Below, piece by piece: positions 42,424 to 51,611 of a DNA stretch of 64,000 nt. Numbering within the stretch: the first letter of the stretch is position 1; the number at the start of each line of letters is the position of its first letter. Source of the DNA: Rikenellaceae bacterium (lineage in GTDB: Bacteria; Bacteroidota; Bacteroidia; Bacteroidales; Rikenellaceae); assembly GCA_015059955.1 (NCBI GenBank), contig SUZK01000003.1, positions 62,001 through 126,000 of the forward strand, in the 5' to 3' direction. Both the position numbers and the translations under genes were made by a program. The notes below the pieces were generated by a model. That model did no database searches. It was not told the DNA's origin and saw nothing but the letters and a program-made list of their open reading frames with translations.

Positions 42424-45381
42424 CTAACGAGGCATTGGTGGGCGACCAAAAGCATTACCCTTTGTTGCATCCATACCGTCGTACTTCGATATATCACGTG
42501 TAGCGTTCTTACCGAAGTAGCGCAAGTTGTAGTTAAACTGCACGGTGAAGTAGCGACCGATGACGCTATTCCATGCGTTTTGCGTGTAACCGCTACCCAC
42601 GGTACGAGCAAATGCCGTATTCTGATTAAGCAGGTCGTTAACGCCTATTAGCACCTCACCCAACTGGTTCTTAAAGAGCTTCTTACCGAGGTATACGTTG
42701 CAGATAAGGTAGTCCTCGTTATAGTTATTCGTGAAGCCAATATACTGGTTGTAGTTAACCGCAGCCGTAAGTGTAAAACCCTTCCAGAACACCCACTTCA
42801 AGGTACCTGAAGCTACGTGGCTAAAATACTGGTTACGAACACCTCGCATATTAGCCCTATTCTGCGTAGCGTCGTTGAACGTACCGTTCCACTGGATGGT
42901 GAAGTCGACATTCTCCGAAATGTTGCTACCCAACGAGAGCATAGCATCGTAGCCCATATTGCTGGTATATGTCAACTGTTTATTAATCATCGAAGGGGTA
43001 CGTGTCCAGCTAACACCCGCCGAGAGGTTAAGGTTACACTTGATGGGCGATATTGGGAAGCCGTAGTTTACGTGTGTACGCAACGACACAAAGCCATCCA
43101 TATTGTCGTAGGTCATAAGCTGCAATGGCTTGTAGTCGCCCGCAATATTTAAATTTTTCAGGTCCTCCTCCGTAGGATTGAAGATGATACTCTGACCGAT
43201 GTAGTCCTGCGTAAGCTGACTCGAGAACATCCACATAAAGGTACGACCCTTCTCGACATTCGAGCGCACGTAGTGGAAGTTAATGCGGTGGTTGTACGAT
43301 GAGTTTAGATTACCATTACCATGTGTTATGTACTGTGCATTAGAGACATCGTAGATAGGCTGCAACTTTACGATATCTGGATTTTGTGTATACGAGTTGA
43401 TAAATACACGTATGGTATTCTGCGGGTTGAAGGCCACGTTACCCATTACGAAGTATGTCACGTGGTTAAACTTCTTATCGACATGCTCATAGTTTACATA
43501 TCCGTTCAACTCCGAATACTGATAAAATACATTGGCGATAAAGGTGTTACGACCCTTTGCATAGCGGAAGCCTGGACCTACGCGATGCTCTATGCTACGA
43601 TTCTGCGTCCAGCGTGAGATTTCTGGGAGTGGGGATAATCCTGTGATATCGTAGTCAGAGCCTGTGACATAGGAGTCCTTTAATATCTCCTGAGTCTCAA
43701 CATCGAAACGATACTGAAGGCTTATCTGCGAGTTCTTAGACACAGGCTCAGTATATGTGACATTAGTACTTACATCCTCCTCTTTTTGAGGTGCGTATGA
43801 TACCAAATAACGCAACTCTGGAACGTATGTCTCTGTATCCGAGTCGAAGATTGTCTCAACAGAGGAGAAGCTATTTGTTGTCGAACGGGGCGTCTTGCGA
43901 ATCGCGTAACGGCCATCAACAGTAAGCGTACGACCAGGCTTACCGAGCTTTACGCGGTACTGCAAGAACTCCGAGAAGCGGAAAGCACGCGACGTACCCT
44001 CAGAGCCGCTGTACATAGCCTCGTATGGAAGCGAATTCTCTTCGGGGGTCTCGCCCACAAGCTCGCCATACTGCTGGCTATATGGGTCGTTACCCTGGAA
44101 GCTAAAGTTGGTACGCGACATGATGGACATATTGTCGTTGATATTCCAATCGAAACGGAGGTTGAAGCGGTGATTGAAGTTTCGTATCTCCGATTCACCA
44201 CGCTGCTCAAGGATATCGGTAGGTGAAGGTGCCTCATACCACTTCTCAAGCACGCTCTTGTTGAATGTACGCGTGTTGTTAAAGAAGTACGAACCATTGA
44301 GTTTAACCTGCTCCTTCTTACCATACGTGCCACTATACTGCGCACCTATTGAGCCTACGCGTGCCACACCACTCTGGGGACGCACCATATACTGACCTAC
44401 GCCACGACCACGGCCGCCACCCATGCCGCCACCGCCACCAGTGACGCCCAAGATATCCTCAAACGAGAAGTTCTGCTGGTTGACGTTGTTCAATAAGCCA
44501 ATTACAGATACGCGGTGCTTATCATGGAAAATATTTACGTTACCACCGAGGTTATACTTATGATGTGACGTCACATCACCAATCTCGGGGTTATAGATTG
44601 ACGAATTATTGAAGTTGGGGTTTGCGGGTGCGCCACCGTCAATATTAGGCTGATAGCCGTAGCCGCCATAGACCTTACCAAAGATACCCTGACGCATATT
44701 CGAGTGGGTCACAATATTGATAGCCTTGTAGCCCTCGCCATCATCCATACCCGAGAACTCGGCATTATCCGAAAGTTTATTGAAAACCTCAATCTTATCC
44801 ACCGACTCGGCAGGCAGCGAGTTGATTGCCGTTGATACGTCCTCACCGAAGAACTCCTTACCATCGACAAAAATCTTCTTCACGGTCTCACCCTGCGCCT
44901 CTACCGTACCATTGGTTATGGTGATACCCGGCATCTTCTTCAGAAGGCCCTCGACATTGGCATCGGAAGCCACCTTAAATGCCGAGGCGTTGTAGGCTAC
45001 TGTATCACCCATCTGTGAGGTGCGTATGGCGTGTACCTCCTTGACAATCACCTCCATCTCGGTAGCATCTTCCGACAGCTCTATGGTGCCAAGGTCTACA
45101 TTACCACGCACCTCGATGGTGGTGCTATATGTAGTGTAACCAATAAAGGTGATAAAGACACGATGCGTACCATATGGCAACGAGCTATAATTTATTGCTC
45201 CGTTTACGCCTGTTGTAACATGGCGATGGCGGTCGTCTTCCGACACAAACTCCACAATAGCGCCAATGACGCCCTCGCGACTCTCCTTGTCGATAACCTT
45301 ACCTGTCACCTTGCCCGACTGCGCCATTACGGGAACAACAGCCATCATGCAGAAGATGGTTAGGATTGCTCTTCTAATCAT
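42424..45381 (-). CDS. TonB-dependent-receptor-like outer-membrane protein
   Basis: A 985-residue outer-membrane protein. Signal peptide (ending VPVMAQ), a carboxypeptidase-regulatory-like beta-sandwich (about 22-105: GKVTGKVIDKESREGVIGAIVEF), a plug domain (about 115-235: GLLKKMPGITITNGTVEAQGETVKKIFVDGKEFFGEDV) and a large barrel of the OMP_b-brl_3 group. A Gly-rich loop (GVTGGGGGMGGGRGRGVGQY) lies near 325-345. No SusD partner is adjacent, so it is not a classical SusCD glycan importer. The substrate is unknown. The gene is flanked by a terminator and lies downstream of the His-rich/LytTR region. Confidence 0.88.
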   Translation of the reverse strand: MIRRAILTIFCMMAVVPVMAQSGKVTGKVIDKESREGVIGAIVEFVSEDDRHRHVTTGVNGAINYSSLPYGTHRVFITFIGYTTYSTTIEVRGNVDLGTIELSEDATEMEVIVKEVHAIRTSQMGDTVAYNASAFKVASDANVEGLLKKMPGITITNGTVEAQGETVKKIFVDGKEFFGEDVSTAINSLPAESVDKIEVFNKLSDNAEFSGMDDGEGYKAINIVTHSNMRQGIFGKVYGGYGYQPNIDGGAPANPNFNNSSIYNPEIGDVTSHHKYNLGGNVNIFHDKHRVSVIGLLNNVNQQNFSFEDILGVTGGGGGMGGGRGRGVGQYMVRPQSGVARVGSIGAQYSGTYGKKEQVKLNGSYFFNNTRTFNKSVLEKWYEAPSPTDILEQRGESEIRNFNHRFNLRFDWNINDNMSIMSRTNFSFQGNDPYSQQYGELVGETPEENSLPYEAMYSGSEGTSRAFRFSEFLQYRVKLGKPGRTLTVDGRYAIRKTPRSTTNSFSSVETIFDSDTETYVPELRYLVSYAPQKEEDVSTNVTYTEPVSKNSQISLQYRFDVETQEILKDSYVTGSDYDITGLSPLPEISRWTQNRSIEHRVGPGFRYAKGRNTFIANVFYQYSELNGYVNYEHVDKKFNHVTYFVMGNVAFNPQNTIRVFINSYTQNPDIVKLQPIYDVSNAQYITHGNGNLNSSYNHRINFHYVRSNVEKGRTFMWMFSSQLTQDYIGQSIIFNPTEEDLKNLNIAGDYKPLQLMTYDNMDGFVSLRTHVNYGFPISPIKCNLNLSAGVSWTRTPSMINKQLTYTSNMGYDAMLSLGSNISENVDFTIQWNGTFNDATQNRANMRGVRNQYFSHVASGTLKWVFWKGFTLTAAVNYNQYIGFTNNYNEDYLICNVYLGKKLFKNQLGEVLIGVNDLLNQNTAFARTVGSGYTQNAWNSVIGRYFTVQFNYNLRYFGKNATRDISKYDGMDATKGNAFGRPPMPR

Positions 45382-45512
45382 ATGTTTTGAAATTTATTTC
45401 AAGTTGACTATTTTCTGCCAAGCGAAAGTAGTACATTTTTCATAAAAATGCTAACATTTGCCGGTGAAACGCCAAAAATGGGGTGTCAGTTGACACACTG
45501 CACCCCTAAAAT

Positions 45513-45860
45513 TTACCTTCTTCCATGACCACGTGGTCCATAATCCTTGTGGTTGTCACGCCTATCTCCCTTCTGCGGAGCATCGTGACGATCGCCGTGG
45601 AACTTATCCCTGCCACCGTGGTGACGACCATCTACCCTATCATGTCCATGATGCTTTGGGTGATGCTTTGGCTTGTGCATATGGTGATGGCAACAGTCGT
45701 GATGAGGATTGCCAAATATCAAGTCAAGAAGTGGATCGGCACACACCGTTACCACAACACCCCTCTTCTTTGGGCCTCTATCGTTTACCGCATCGTTTGC
45801 ACTTGCACTACCCACCGCCATAACCGATAGCGCGAGGGTCATCAAAATCATTCGTTTCAT
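45513..45860 (-). CDS. Small secreted His-rich protein
   Basis: A 115-residue protein with a signal peptide (cleavage after SASA). The mature part is dominated by His, Lys, Arg, Gly and Asp: HHDCCHHHMHKPKHHPKHHGHD (in two adjacent pieces) and later HHGGRDKFHGDRH, with a Cys pair. Such composition favours binding of Zn, Ni, Cu or other soft metals in the periplasm, as storage or scavenger. No enzymatic motif is seen. It lies between the TonB-type receptor and the LytTR regulator. Family not recognised; metal binding is inferred from composition. Confidence 0.7.
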   Translation of the reverse strand: MKRMILMTLALSVMAVGSASANDAVNDRGPKKRGVVVTVCADPLLDLIFGNPHHDCCHHHMHKPKHHPKHHGHDRVDGRHHGGRDKFHGDRHDAPQKGDRRDNHKDYGPRGHGRR

Positions 45861-45861
45861 A

Positions 45862-45928
45862 GTAGTATGGTTTTAAGTTATACAATCGTTAACTCCTTGG
45901 AGCTAATACAAAGGTACAACCATACTAC
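45862..45928 (-). promoter_or_regulatory. Promoter of the His-rich gene between inverted 11-mers
   Basis: The -7 box TACCTTTG (minus strand, 45909-45916) lies between perfect inverted 11-mers GTAGTATGGTT (45862-45872) and AACCATACTAC (45918-45928). One arm is next to the start codon, the other just upstream of the -7 box. They may be paired regulator sites. Confidence 0.55.
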
Positions 45929-45983
45929 GCAGTTACGACCTACGCATGCCGCGAAACGCCAATTGCGAGGGATGAAGCGGCCG

Positions 45984-46754
45984 CTAACGACGGTGAAGCG
46001 ACTGCAGCCAGAGCTTAAATTCGGGCACTCGGGCCTTAGATATTATTATGCGTTCGGGGGTCTCTATCGTCAGGTTGAGCGCCAGACGACTACCAAACCA
46101 TACAGCGACATCCTTGACCGCGGCACGCGACACGATAAACTGTCGATTGGCCCTAAAGAAGTCATCCGCAGGAAGCTCGCGGCTCAACGTCTCCAAGGTC
46201 TTCTCCACGGGGTAGCTATCGCCTGTAAGTGTTGTTACAGTGACGCGCTCGGCAAAGGTATAGAAGAAGGCTACATCACTCATCTTCAACGGTATAATCT
46301 TATCCTTGTAGCGCACCAACATCGTCTGTATCGCATCGGCATTGTGCTCCTCAACCATCGTCTGGCGACGCACCTTATCCGACTCACGTTCCGAGCTTGT
46401 CAAGCGCTCCAACTTACTCAGCGCACCCTGCAAATCCTCCACCTTGAAGGGTTTTAGCAGGTAGTCGATACTATTCACCTTGAAAGCCTGCAAGGCGTAC
46501 TCGTCGTATGCCGTTGTGAAGATTATGGGCACGTTGATATCGACACTCTTAAAGATGCGAAACGAGTCACCATCGGCAAGATGAATATCCATAAATACAA
46601 CGTCAACATCCTGATGCTCACCGAAGAACTCCACCGACTCCTCCACCGACTCCAATACGGCAACAATCTCCACATCGGGATTTATATTTTGAAGCATGCT
46701 GCGTAGGTTCACCGCAGCAGCTGTCTCATCCTCAACAATAACTACTCTTCTCAT
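45984..46754 (-). CDS. LytTR-type response regulator
   Basis: A 256-residue two-component regulator. Receiver domain (1-120) with E8/D9, phospho-acceptor Asp56 in VVFMDIHLADG, Thr in FTTAYDEYAL and Lys in LLKPF. The LytTR DNA-binding domain (about 150-256) shows DVAFFYTFAERVTVTTLTGDSYPVEKTLETL and FFRANRQFIVSRAAV. LytTR proteins bind paired direct repeats upstream of target promoters. It begins 2 bp after the LytS-like kinase gene and works with it. The neighbouring His-rich gene and receptor are possible targets. Confidence 0.94.
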   Translation of the reverse strand: MRRVVIVEDETAAAVNLRSMLQNINPDVEIVAVLESVEESVEFFGEHQDVDVVFMDIHLADGDSFRIFKSVDINVPIIFTTAYDEYALQAFKVNSIDYLLKPFKVEDLQGALSKLERLTSSERESDKVRRQTMVEEHNADAIQTMLVRYKDKIIPLKMSDVAFFYTFAERVTVTTLTGDSYPVEKTLETLSRELPADDFFRANRQFIVSRAAVKDVAVWFGSRLALNLTIETPERIIISKARVPEFKLWLQSLHRR

Positions 46755-46756
46755 CG

Positions 46757-48097
46757 TTAGATATTTTTAGGTTTTTCCAAAGGAAGACGCACCAAGAAAC
46801 GCTCGGCGTCATTCACTATCTCTATACGCTTACCCGACACAATGTGCCATCTATTCTGAAGGTTCTCAAGGCCAATGCCTGTTGATGGCTCGACGTCGAG
46901 TTTCGGATGCTTGGGGTTCTCGATTTCGAGCACACCATCGACAACACGTATCGTCACGCGTAGTGGATTCTTTGTCGTTATGCTATTGTGCTTCACCGCA
47001 TTGCCAATGAGTGGCTGCAGCGATAACGCTGGTATCTGCCAGTCGTGATACTTGGGGTCAATGTCGATGTCGAAGAATAGCTTATCTTCGTAGCGTATCT
47101 TGAATAGGTATATGTATGCCTCGGCAAAGGCCATCTCATCCTTGAGCGATGTTAGCTCGCTCTGTCCATTTTGGATGATATAGCGGAAGGTATATGATAG
47201 CTGGTCGATATACTCCAACGCTCGCTTGTCATCCTTCTCGCGCACGAGCATCGCCAAGGAGTTGAGCGAGTTGAAGAAGAAGTGTGGATTTATCTGACCC
47301 ACAAGCATATTGTAGCGTGTTGCGAGGTTCTCAGTCTTGAGTCGCTCATTCTCCACCTCCATGTGCTGTCGCTGCTGTATGAGCAGGTAAATACGCGCAT
47401 AGAGAATAGTCACCACCATCATAAATAGTGACTTGGTGAGAACTATTAGGTAGAGGTGATCGCGGAAGTCCGATTGGAAGAAGAAGACTATGCGCATCAC
47501 GCCATCCTTGAATGCGAGGACAGGAGCGAAGTATATACACACCACGGTTATTAACAGTACCACAAGGACTCGGTAGATATAGGCCTTTGTAGTCATCACC
47601 CCGCCCTTTGGTATGTGACGCAGGACAAGAATCATCACAAAGGCAAATACGGCGTAGTATAGTATCTGCCATATAAACTCAACGGTCCTACTTGGTCTAT
47701 CGTAGAGAGCATCTATGTCGAATGGCTCACCATTACGCTCATATACCTCGTCAATACGAGGGTTGGCATTATCTATCTGCTCTTGGGTGTAGTGATCGCC
47801 ACTGACCATACGAGTGCTAAATCGCAGATGGTCACCATCTTGCAGTTTCAGGCGCTGCACCTGCCAGTTCGATACATATACACTATCATGCTGTTCGCAG
47901 TCACATATAATGTAACCATATAAGTCGCGTTCGAGGTGCAACACACCAGCGTTGTGTTTGCCTCCGGCGCTATCTCCGCGTTGGTCCATACCCTGCTCGG
48001 TGATGATGGGCATGAGTAGATAGGAGAAGTTGATGACAAGGCTGAGTGCCACTGCCATCAAGATGTGTAGACCTATGTTAGCTTTGTACTTGGTCAT
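46757..48097 (-). CDS. LytS-type sensor histidine kinase
   Basis: A 446-residue membrane kinase. An N-terminal membrane helix (about 8-30), an extracytoplasmic domain of ~110 residues, then three to four membrane helices (about 140-245), a short coiled coil (QQRQHMEVENERLKTENL) and the His_kinase domain with the phospho-His in GQINPHFFFNSLNSLAML (about 265-282). The ATPase domain ends with GIGLENLQNRWHIV. It phosphorylates the LytTR regulator encoded next. The signal sensed is unknown. Confidence 0.93.
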   Translation of the reverse strand: MTKYKANIGLHILMAVALSLVINFSYLLMPIITEQGMDQRGDSAGGKHNAGVLHLERDLYGYIICDCEQHDSVYVSNWQVQRLKLQDGDHLRFSTRMVSGDHYTQEQIDNANPRIDEVYERNGEPFDIDALYDRPSRTVEFIWQILYYAVFAFVMILVLRHIPKGGVMTTKAYIYRVLVVLLITVVCIYFAPVLAFKDGVMRIVFFFQSDFRDHLYLIVLTKSLFMMVVTILYARIYLLIQQRQHMEVENERLKTENLATRYNMLVGQINPHFFFNSLNSLAMLVREKDDKRALEYIDQLSYTFRYIIQNGQSELTSLKDEMAFAEAYIYLFKIRYEDKLFFDIDIDPKYHDWQIPALSLQPLIGNAVKHNSITTKNPLRVTIRVVDGVLEIENPKHPKLDVEPSTGIGLENLQNRWHIVSGKRIEIVNDAERFLVRLPLEKPKNI

Positions 48098-48174
48098 AAA
48101 GCGGTTATTTGTAGGTTACGAAATGTGAGTACGTTAAGCAATAATTGGCGTTGTATGTTCGTTGCCTATCACCC

Positions 48175-48569
48175 TTATCACAGCAAAGTTTTTGTTGTTA
48201 GAAGGGGTTAGATTTGGAGATTTGTCACAGACTGAAAAAGCGGAGTTTACTTGGGGTAAATGAGCATTTTTCAGGCAAGCTAAGCTTCGAAGATGGTCCC
48301 TTATCACAGCAAAGTTTTGTTGTTAGAAGGGGTTAGCTGTGGTGGCTTATCGCAGATTGCAAATCCGCAGTTTACTTACGGTAAATGAGGAATTTGCAAG
48401 CAAGTAAGACGCCGCAGGTGCCCCAGTATCACAGCAAAGAACCAAGTTTGTTGTTAGAAAGGGTTAGCTGTGGTGGCTTATCGCAGATTGCAAATCCGCA
48501 GTTTACTTACGGTAAATGAGGAATTTGCAAGCAAGTAAGACGCCGTAGATGACCCCTTATCACAACAAA
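48175..48569. repeat. Tandem array of three 123-bp palindromic units
   Basis: Units at 48191-48313, 48316-48438 and 48447-48569 are each exactly 123 bp, begin TTTGTTGTTAG and end TTATCACARCAAA. A lone right end stands at 48175-48187. Units 2 and 3 are nearly identical; unit 1 is more diverged. Each unit is a long imperfect palindrome with the apex at GTTTACTTACGGTAAAT. The last unit ends one base before the gamma-carbonic-anhydrase stop codon. It fills the gap between two minus-strand genes. Confidence 0.9.
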
Positions 48570-49094
48570 CTAACGGTACCAGGATGCATATGTATAATAA
48601 TCTCTTGCCGTACGCTTGATAATCTCATCGCGCTGCTCGGGTGTTACATCCTTAACCTTCTTGGCGGGGATGCCAGCATATACTGAGTAGGGCTCGAGCT
48701 TCTGGTTTGAGAGGACAAGGGCGTTGGCAGCGACGATGCAGCCGGTAGCTACTACGGCATTGTCGAGGATGGTAGCGCCCATGCCTATAAGGCAGTTATC
48801 CTCGATTACTGCGCCGTGGATGATGGCGTTGTGACCCACTGATACATAGTCACCTATGTGTGTCTGCGAGGGGCTCTTAGAGCCATCGTAGAGGGTGTGG
48901 ATGACTACGCCATCCTGGATGTTGGTATGGTTGCCTATGGTGATGGCGTTTACATCGCCACGCAGTACGGCATTAAACCATATCGAGCTATGCTCGCCAA
49001 TCTTAACATTACCGATGACTGTGGCATTATCTGCCAACCATGTATCGTCACCTATCTCGGGCGTATAGCCACGTACTTCCTTTATTAGTGCCAT
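48570..49094 (-). CDS. Gamma-class carbonic anhydrase-like hexapeptide protein
   Basis: A 174-residue left-handed beta-helix protein. Start MALIKEVRGYTPEIGDDTWLADNATVIGNV, then metal-ligand-type histidines in HSSIWFNAVLRGD, NIQDGVVIH and GHNAIIHG. Members (YrdA/PaaY/CaiE group) bind Zn or Fe as trimers; many have weak or no carbonic anhydrase activity. The ATG at 49094 is chosen because the in-frame extension to 49139 runs into mazG and is not conserved-looking. It starts 4 bp after mazG and is last in this operon. Confidence 0.9.
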   Translation of the reverse strand: MALIKEVRGYTPEIGDDTWLADNATVIGNVKIGEHSSIWFNAVLRGDVNAITIGNHTNIQDGVVIHTLYDGSKSPSQTHIGDYVSVGHNAIIHGAVIEDNCLIGMGATILDNAVVATGCIVAANALVLSNQKLEPYSVYAGIPAKKVKDVTPEQRDEIIKRTARDYYTYASWYR

Positions 49095-49098
49095 AATA

Positions 49099-49884
49099 TT
49101 ATCTGTTTTCTTGTTTCTTATACTCATCCCAATATGCATCCATCTCCTCGAGTGTGAGATCGTGGAGTGTCACGCCACGGTCTACGGCGCACTGCTCGAC
49201 ATAGTTGAAGCGACGGATAAACTTCTTATTTGTGCGCTCCAACGCCCCCTCAGGGTCGATGCCATAGAGACGGCAGGCGTTGATAAGTGCAAAGAAGAGG
49301 TCTCCCATCTCATCTGTAAGGCGCTCCTTATCCTTAGCCTCTATCTCGGCATCTACCTCGCGTAGCTCCTCGCGCACCTTATCCCATACATCCTCGCGTT
49401 GCTTCCAGTCGAAGCCCGTGGCCGCCGCCTTCTCGCCTATGCGGTATGCCTTGACCATAGCGGGTAGCGATACGGGGACACCACCCAACGTACCTCCCTT
49501 GCGGTTCTTCTTGCGCAGCTTGAGAGCCTCCCAGTTCTGCTTCACCTCCTCTGGGGTGTCGGCATGGATGTCACCATACACGTGTGGGTGGCGGTAGATG
49601 AGCTTGTCGCATACGGCGTTAGCCACATCGGTATAGTTGAATGCACCCTGCTCGTCGCCCAACTTCGAGTAGAATACGACGTGTAGGAGCAGGTCGCCAA
49701 GTTCCTCTTTGATACCCTCCATATTCTTGTCGGTGATGGCATCGGCAAGCTCGTAGGTCTCCTCTATTGTATTGTTTCTGAGCGTATCGAAGGTCTGCTC
49801 CCTATCCCAGGGGCACTCGCTACGCAACTTATCCATAACATCGAGAAGGCGCGTTGTCGCCATCTCAGCATCTCTTCTATCCAT
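49099..49884 (-). CDS. mazG: Nucleoside triphosphate pyrophosphohydrolase
   Basis: A 261-residue housekeeping NTP pyrophosphatase with two MazG domains. The first has LRSECPWDREQTFDTLRNNTIEETYELADAI and EELGDLLLHVVF (EExxE and ExxD metal sites); the second has EKAAATGFDW...VREELREVDAEI and DEMGDLFFALINACR. It hydrolyses NTPs to NMP and pyrophosphate, lowering non-canonical nucleotides or alarmone level. It is in one run with the upstream glycosyltransferase (9 bp) and the gamma-carbonic anhydrase-like gene. Confidence 0.95.
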   Translation of the reverse strand: MDRRDAEMATTRLLDVMDKLRSECPWDREQTFDTLRNNTIEETYELADAITDKNMEGIKEELGDLLLHVVFYSKLGDEQGAFNYTDVANAVCDKLIYRHPHVYGDIHADTPEEVKQNWEALKLRKKNRKGGTLGGVPVSLPAMVKAYRIGEKAAATGFDWKQREDVWDKVREELREVDAEIEAKDKERLTDEMGDLFFALINACRLYGIDPEGALERTNKKFIRRFNYVEQCAVDRGVTLHDLTLEEMDAYWDEYKKQENR

Positions 49885-49893
49885 TATATTGAG

Positions 49894-50610
49894 TTATTTA
49901 CGTTTAATTCGTCTAAAAGGCAACTTCAGCACGCCGAAGAATGCCTCGCCAAAGATTCCCGACGACATCTTCGATGTACCCTCCTCGCGGTCGATGAAGA
50001 TTATGGACTCCTCGCCCACCTCGAAGCCGAGCCTCCATGCCGTATACTTCATCTCTATCTGGAAGCCGTAGCCATTCATCCTTACGCAGTCGAAGTCGAT
50101 GGCGGCGAGCACCTCGCGACGGTAGCCCACGAAGCCTGCTGTGGCATCCTTGACAGGCATGCGTGTAACGATGCGCACATACTTCGATGCGAAGTAGGAC
50201 ATCAGGAGGCGCCCCATAGGCCAGTTTACGACATTCACGCCCTTGCAGTAGCGCGAGCCTATGGCGACATCCTTCGTTTCGAGCATCGTATCAAGGCGCA
50301 TTAGGTCGTCGGGGTTGTGCGAGAAGTCGCAGTCCATCTCAAACACACGGTCGTAGCCATGCTCCAAGGCGTATTTAAAGCCAGCTATATAGGCGGTGCC
50401 GAGGCCGAGTTTTCCTGAGCGCTCGAGAATATGTAGTCTGTTGGCATATGTCGCCATCTGCTCCTTGACGAGGGCTGCTGTACCATCGGGCGAGCCGTCG
50501 TCGACAATGAGCAAGTCGAAGCCAAGCGACAAGGACATCACGCGGTGAATCATCTTCACCACATTCTCGCGCTCGTTATATGTCGGTATAATTATCAGTC
50601 GTCTCATCAC
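49894..50610 (-). CDS. Polyprenyl-phosphate mannosyltransferase-like glycosyltransferase (GT2)
   Basis: A 238-residue GT-A fold enzyme of the dolichol-phosphate-mannose synthase type. Features: RLIIIPTYNERENVVKMIHRV start, LLIVDDGSPDGTAAL (about 34-48), EMDCDFSHNPDDL (DxD region, about 92-104) and the family-typical RIVTRMPVKDATAGFVGYRREVL. No membrane anchor is seen. It would transfer a hexose from a nucleotide sugar to a polyprenyl phosphate at the inner membrane. It overlaps the upstream GT2 gene by four bases. Confidence 0.9.
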   Translation of the reverse strand: MMRRLIIIPTYNERENVVKMIHRVMSLSLGFDLLIVDDGSPDGTAALVKEQMATYANRLHILERSGKLGLGTAYIAGFKYALEHGYDRVFEMDCDFSHNPDDLMRLDTMLETKDVAIGSRYCKGVNVVNWPMGRLLMSYFASKYVRIVTRMPVKDATAGFVGYRREVLAAIDFDCVRMNGYGFQIEMKYTAWRLGFEVGEESIIFIDREEGTSKMSSGIFGEAFFGVLKLPFRRIKRK

Positions 50611-51608
50611 ATCATCTTATTAAAACGGCGTCCGCCAAAGAGGTAACGCACAATGATTGAGAATCGGTATATGTTATCAACCTTTTTCACGCGCTTAATA
50701 GCCTTGCGCTCCTTGCTGAGTCTACCATGCCACGTTATGAACGTTCCCCATGCACGGAGCACTGCCCAAGCGCGCTGTGGGTGGAGCATCACAAGGTGCG
50801 CCAACGCCTCAGCCATATCGGTACATGGGCGTACCACTGCCACCACCACACGCTGCATGGGCGACGAACACTTGTAGAGCATCACCAGGTTATTGCGATG
50901 GTTAAGGTATATCTTACGCGCCGATGCGGGCAACGTGCCGCCACCGAGGTGGTATACCTTAGCCTTAGGCTCAACCATGATGCGCCAGCCAGCAAGCTGC
51001 ATACGCCACTGGAGGTCTATCTCCTCCATGTGGGCAAAGAAGTTCTCGTCGAAGCCCCCTAACGATAGGAAGAGCTCGCGACGGCAACATAGTGCCGCAC
51101 CACTACCCCAGAATATATCGCGGGCATCGTCATACTGACCCTCGTCGCGCTCTACCTTTGAGAGTATGCGTCCTCGGCAAAAGGGATAGCCCAAGTAGTC
51201 GATGAAGCCTCCTGACGCACCAGCATACTCGAAGCTATCGCGCGCCTTGTCGGCAAGTAGCTTGGGCGCTACGGCTGCCACATCAGCCTCACTATCGAGT
51301 ATCGCAACAAGGGGTTGCCACCACCCTTCGGTAACCTCCACATCGGAGTTCAGAAGTAGACAATACGGGCTATCTACCTGTGTTAGTGCGCGGTTATATC
51401 CACCTGCAAAGCCGTAATTCCTATCGAGAGCTATCACCCTCACCTGCGGGTAGTGCGCCGCAAGCCACTCACAAGAGTCATCCGTAGAGCCATTGTCGGC
51501 AACGACAACCTCGGCATCGCCAGAGGTATGCTGAACGACACTGGGGAGGTAATGCTCCAGATGGTGACGGCCATTCCAGTTGAGTATAACGACACTTAAC
51601 CTCGCCAT
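50607..51608 (-). CDS. Glycosyltransferase family 2, rhamnosyltransferase-like
   Basis: A 333-residue glycosyltransferase: SVVILNWNGRHHLEHYLPSV start, VVADNGSTDDS (about 35-45), LLLNSDVEVTEGWW (DxD-like NSD) and FWGSGAALCCRRELFLSLGGFDENFFAHMEEIDLQWRMQLAGW, the ED/Q(Q/R)W-type catalytic region. It probably adds a sugar to cell-surface polysaccharide or lipid-linked oligosaccharide. Coupled by overlap to the DPM1-like gene and 3 bp from the acyltransferase gene. Confidence 0.9.
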   Translation of the reverse strand: MARLSVVILNWNGRHHLEHYLPSVVQHTSGDAEVVVADNGSTDDSCEWLAAHYPQVRVIALDRNYGFAGGYNRALTQVDSPYCLLLNSDVEVTEGWWQPLVAILDSEADVAAVAPKLLADKARDSFEYAGASGGFIDYLGYPFCRGRILSKVERDEGQYDDARDIFWGSGAALCCRRELFLSLGGFDENFFAHMEEIDLQWRMQLAGWRIMVEPKAKVYHLGGGTLPASARKIYLNHRNNLVMLYKCSSPMQRVVVAVVRPCTDMAEALAHLVMLHPQRAWAVLRAWGTFITWHGRLSKERKAIKRVKKVDNIYRFSIIVRYLFGGRRFNKMM

Positions 51609-51611
51609 AGC

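Noticed and set aside
45867..46457. Plus-strand ORF of 196 codons opposite the LytTR gene
   Set aside because: It is antisense to a secure response regulator; no signal or domain supports it.
48175..48569. CRISPR array
   Set aside because: The 123-bp units are repeated almost whole with no unique spacers between them (2-8 bp), and there are no cas genes.
49095..49139. N-terminal extension of the gamma-carbonic-anhydrase-like protein
   Set aside because: The extension runs into the end of mazG; MALIKEVRG at 49094 is the typical family start.
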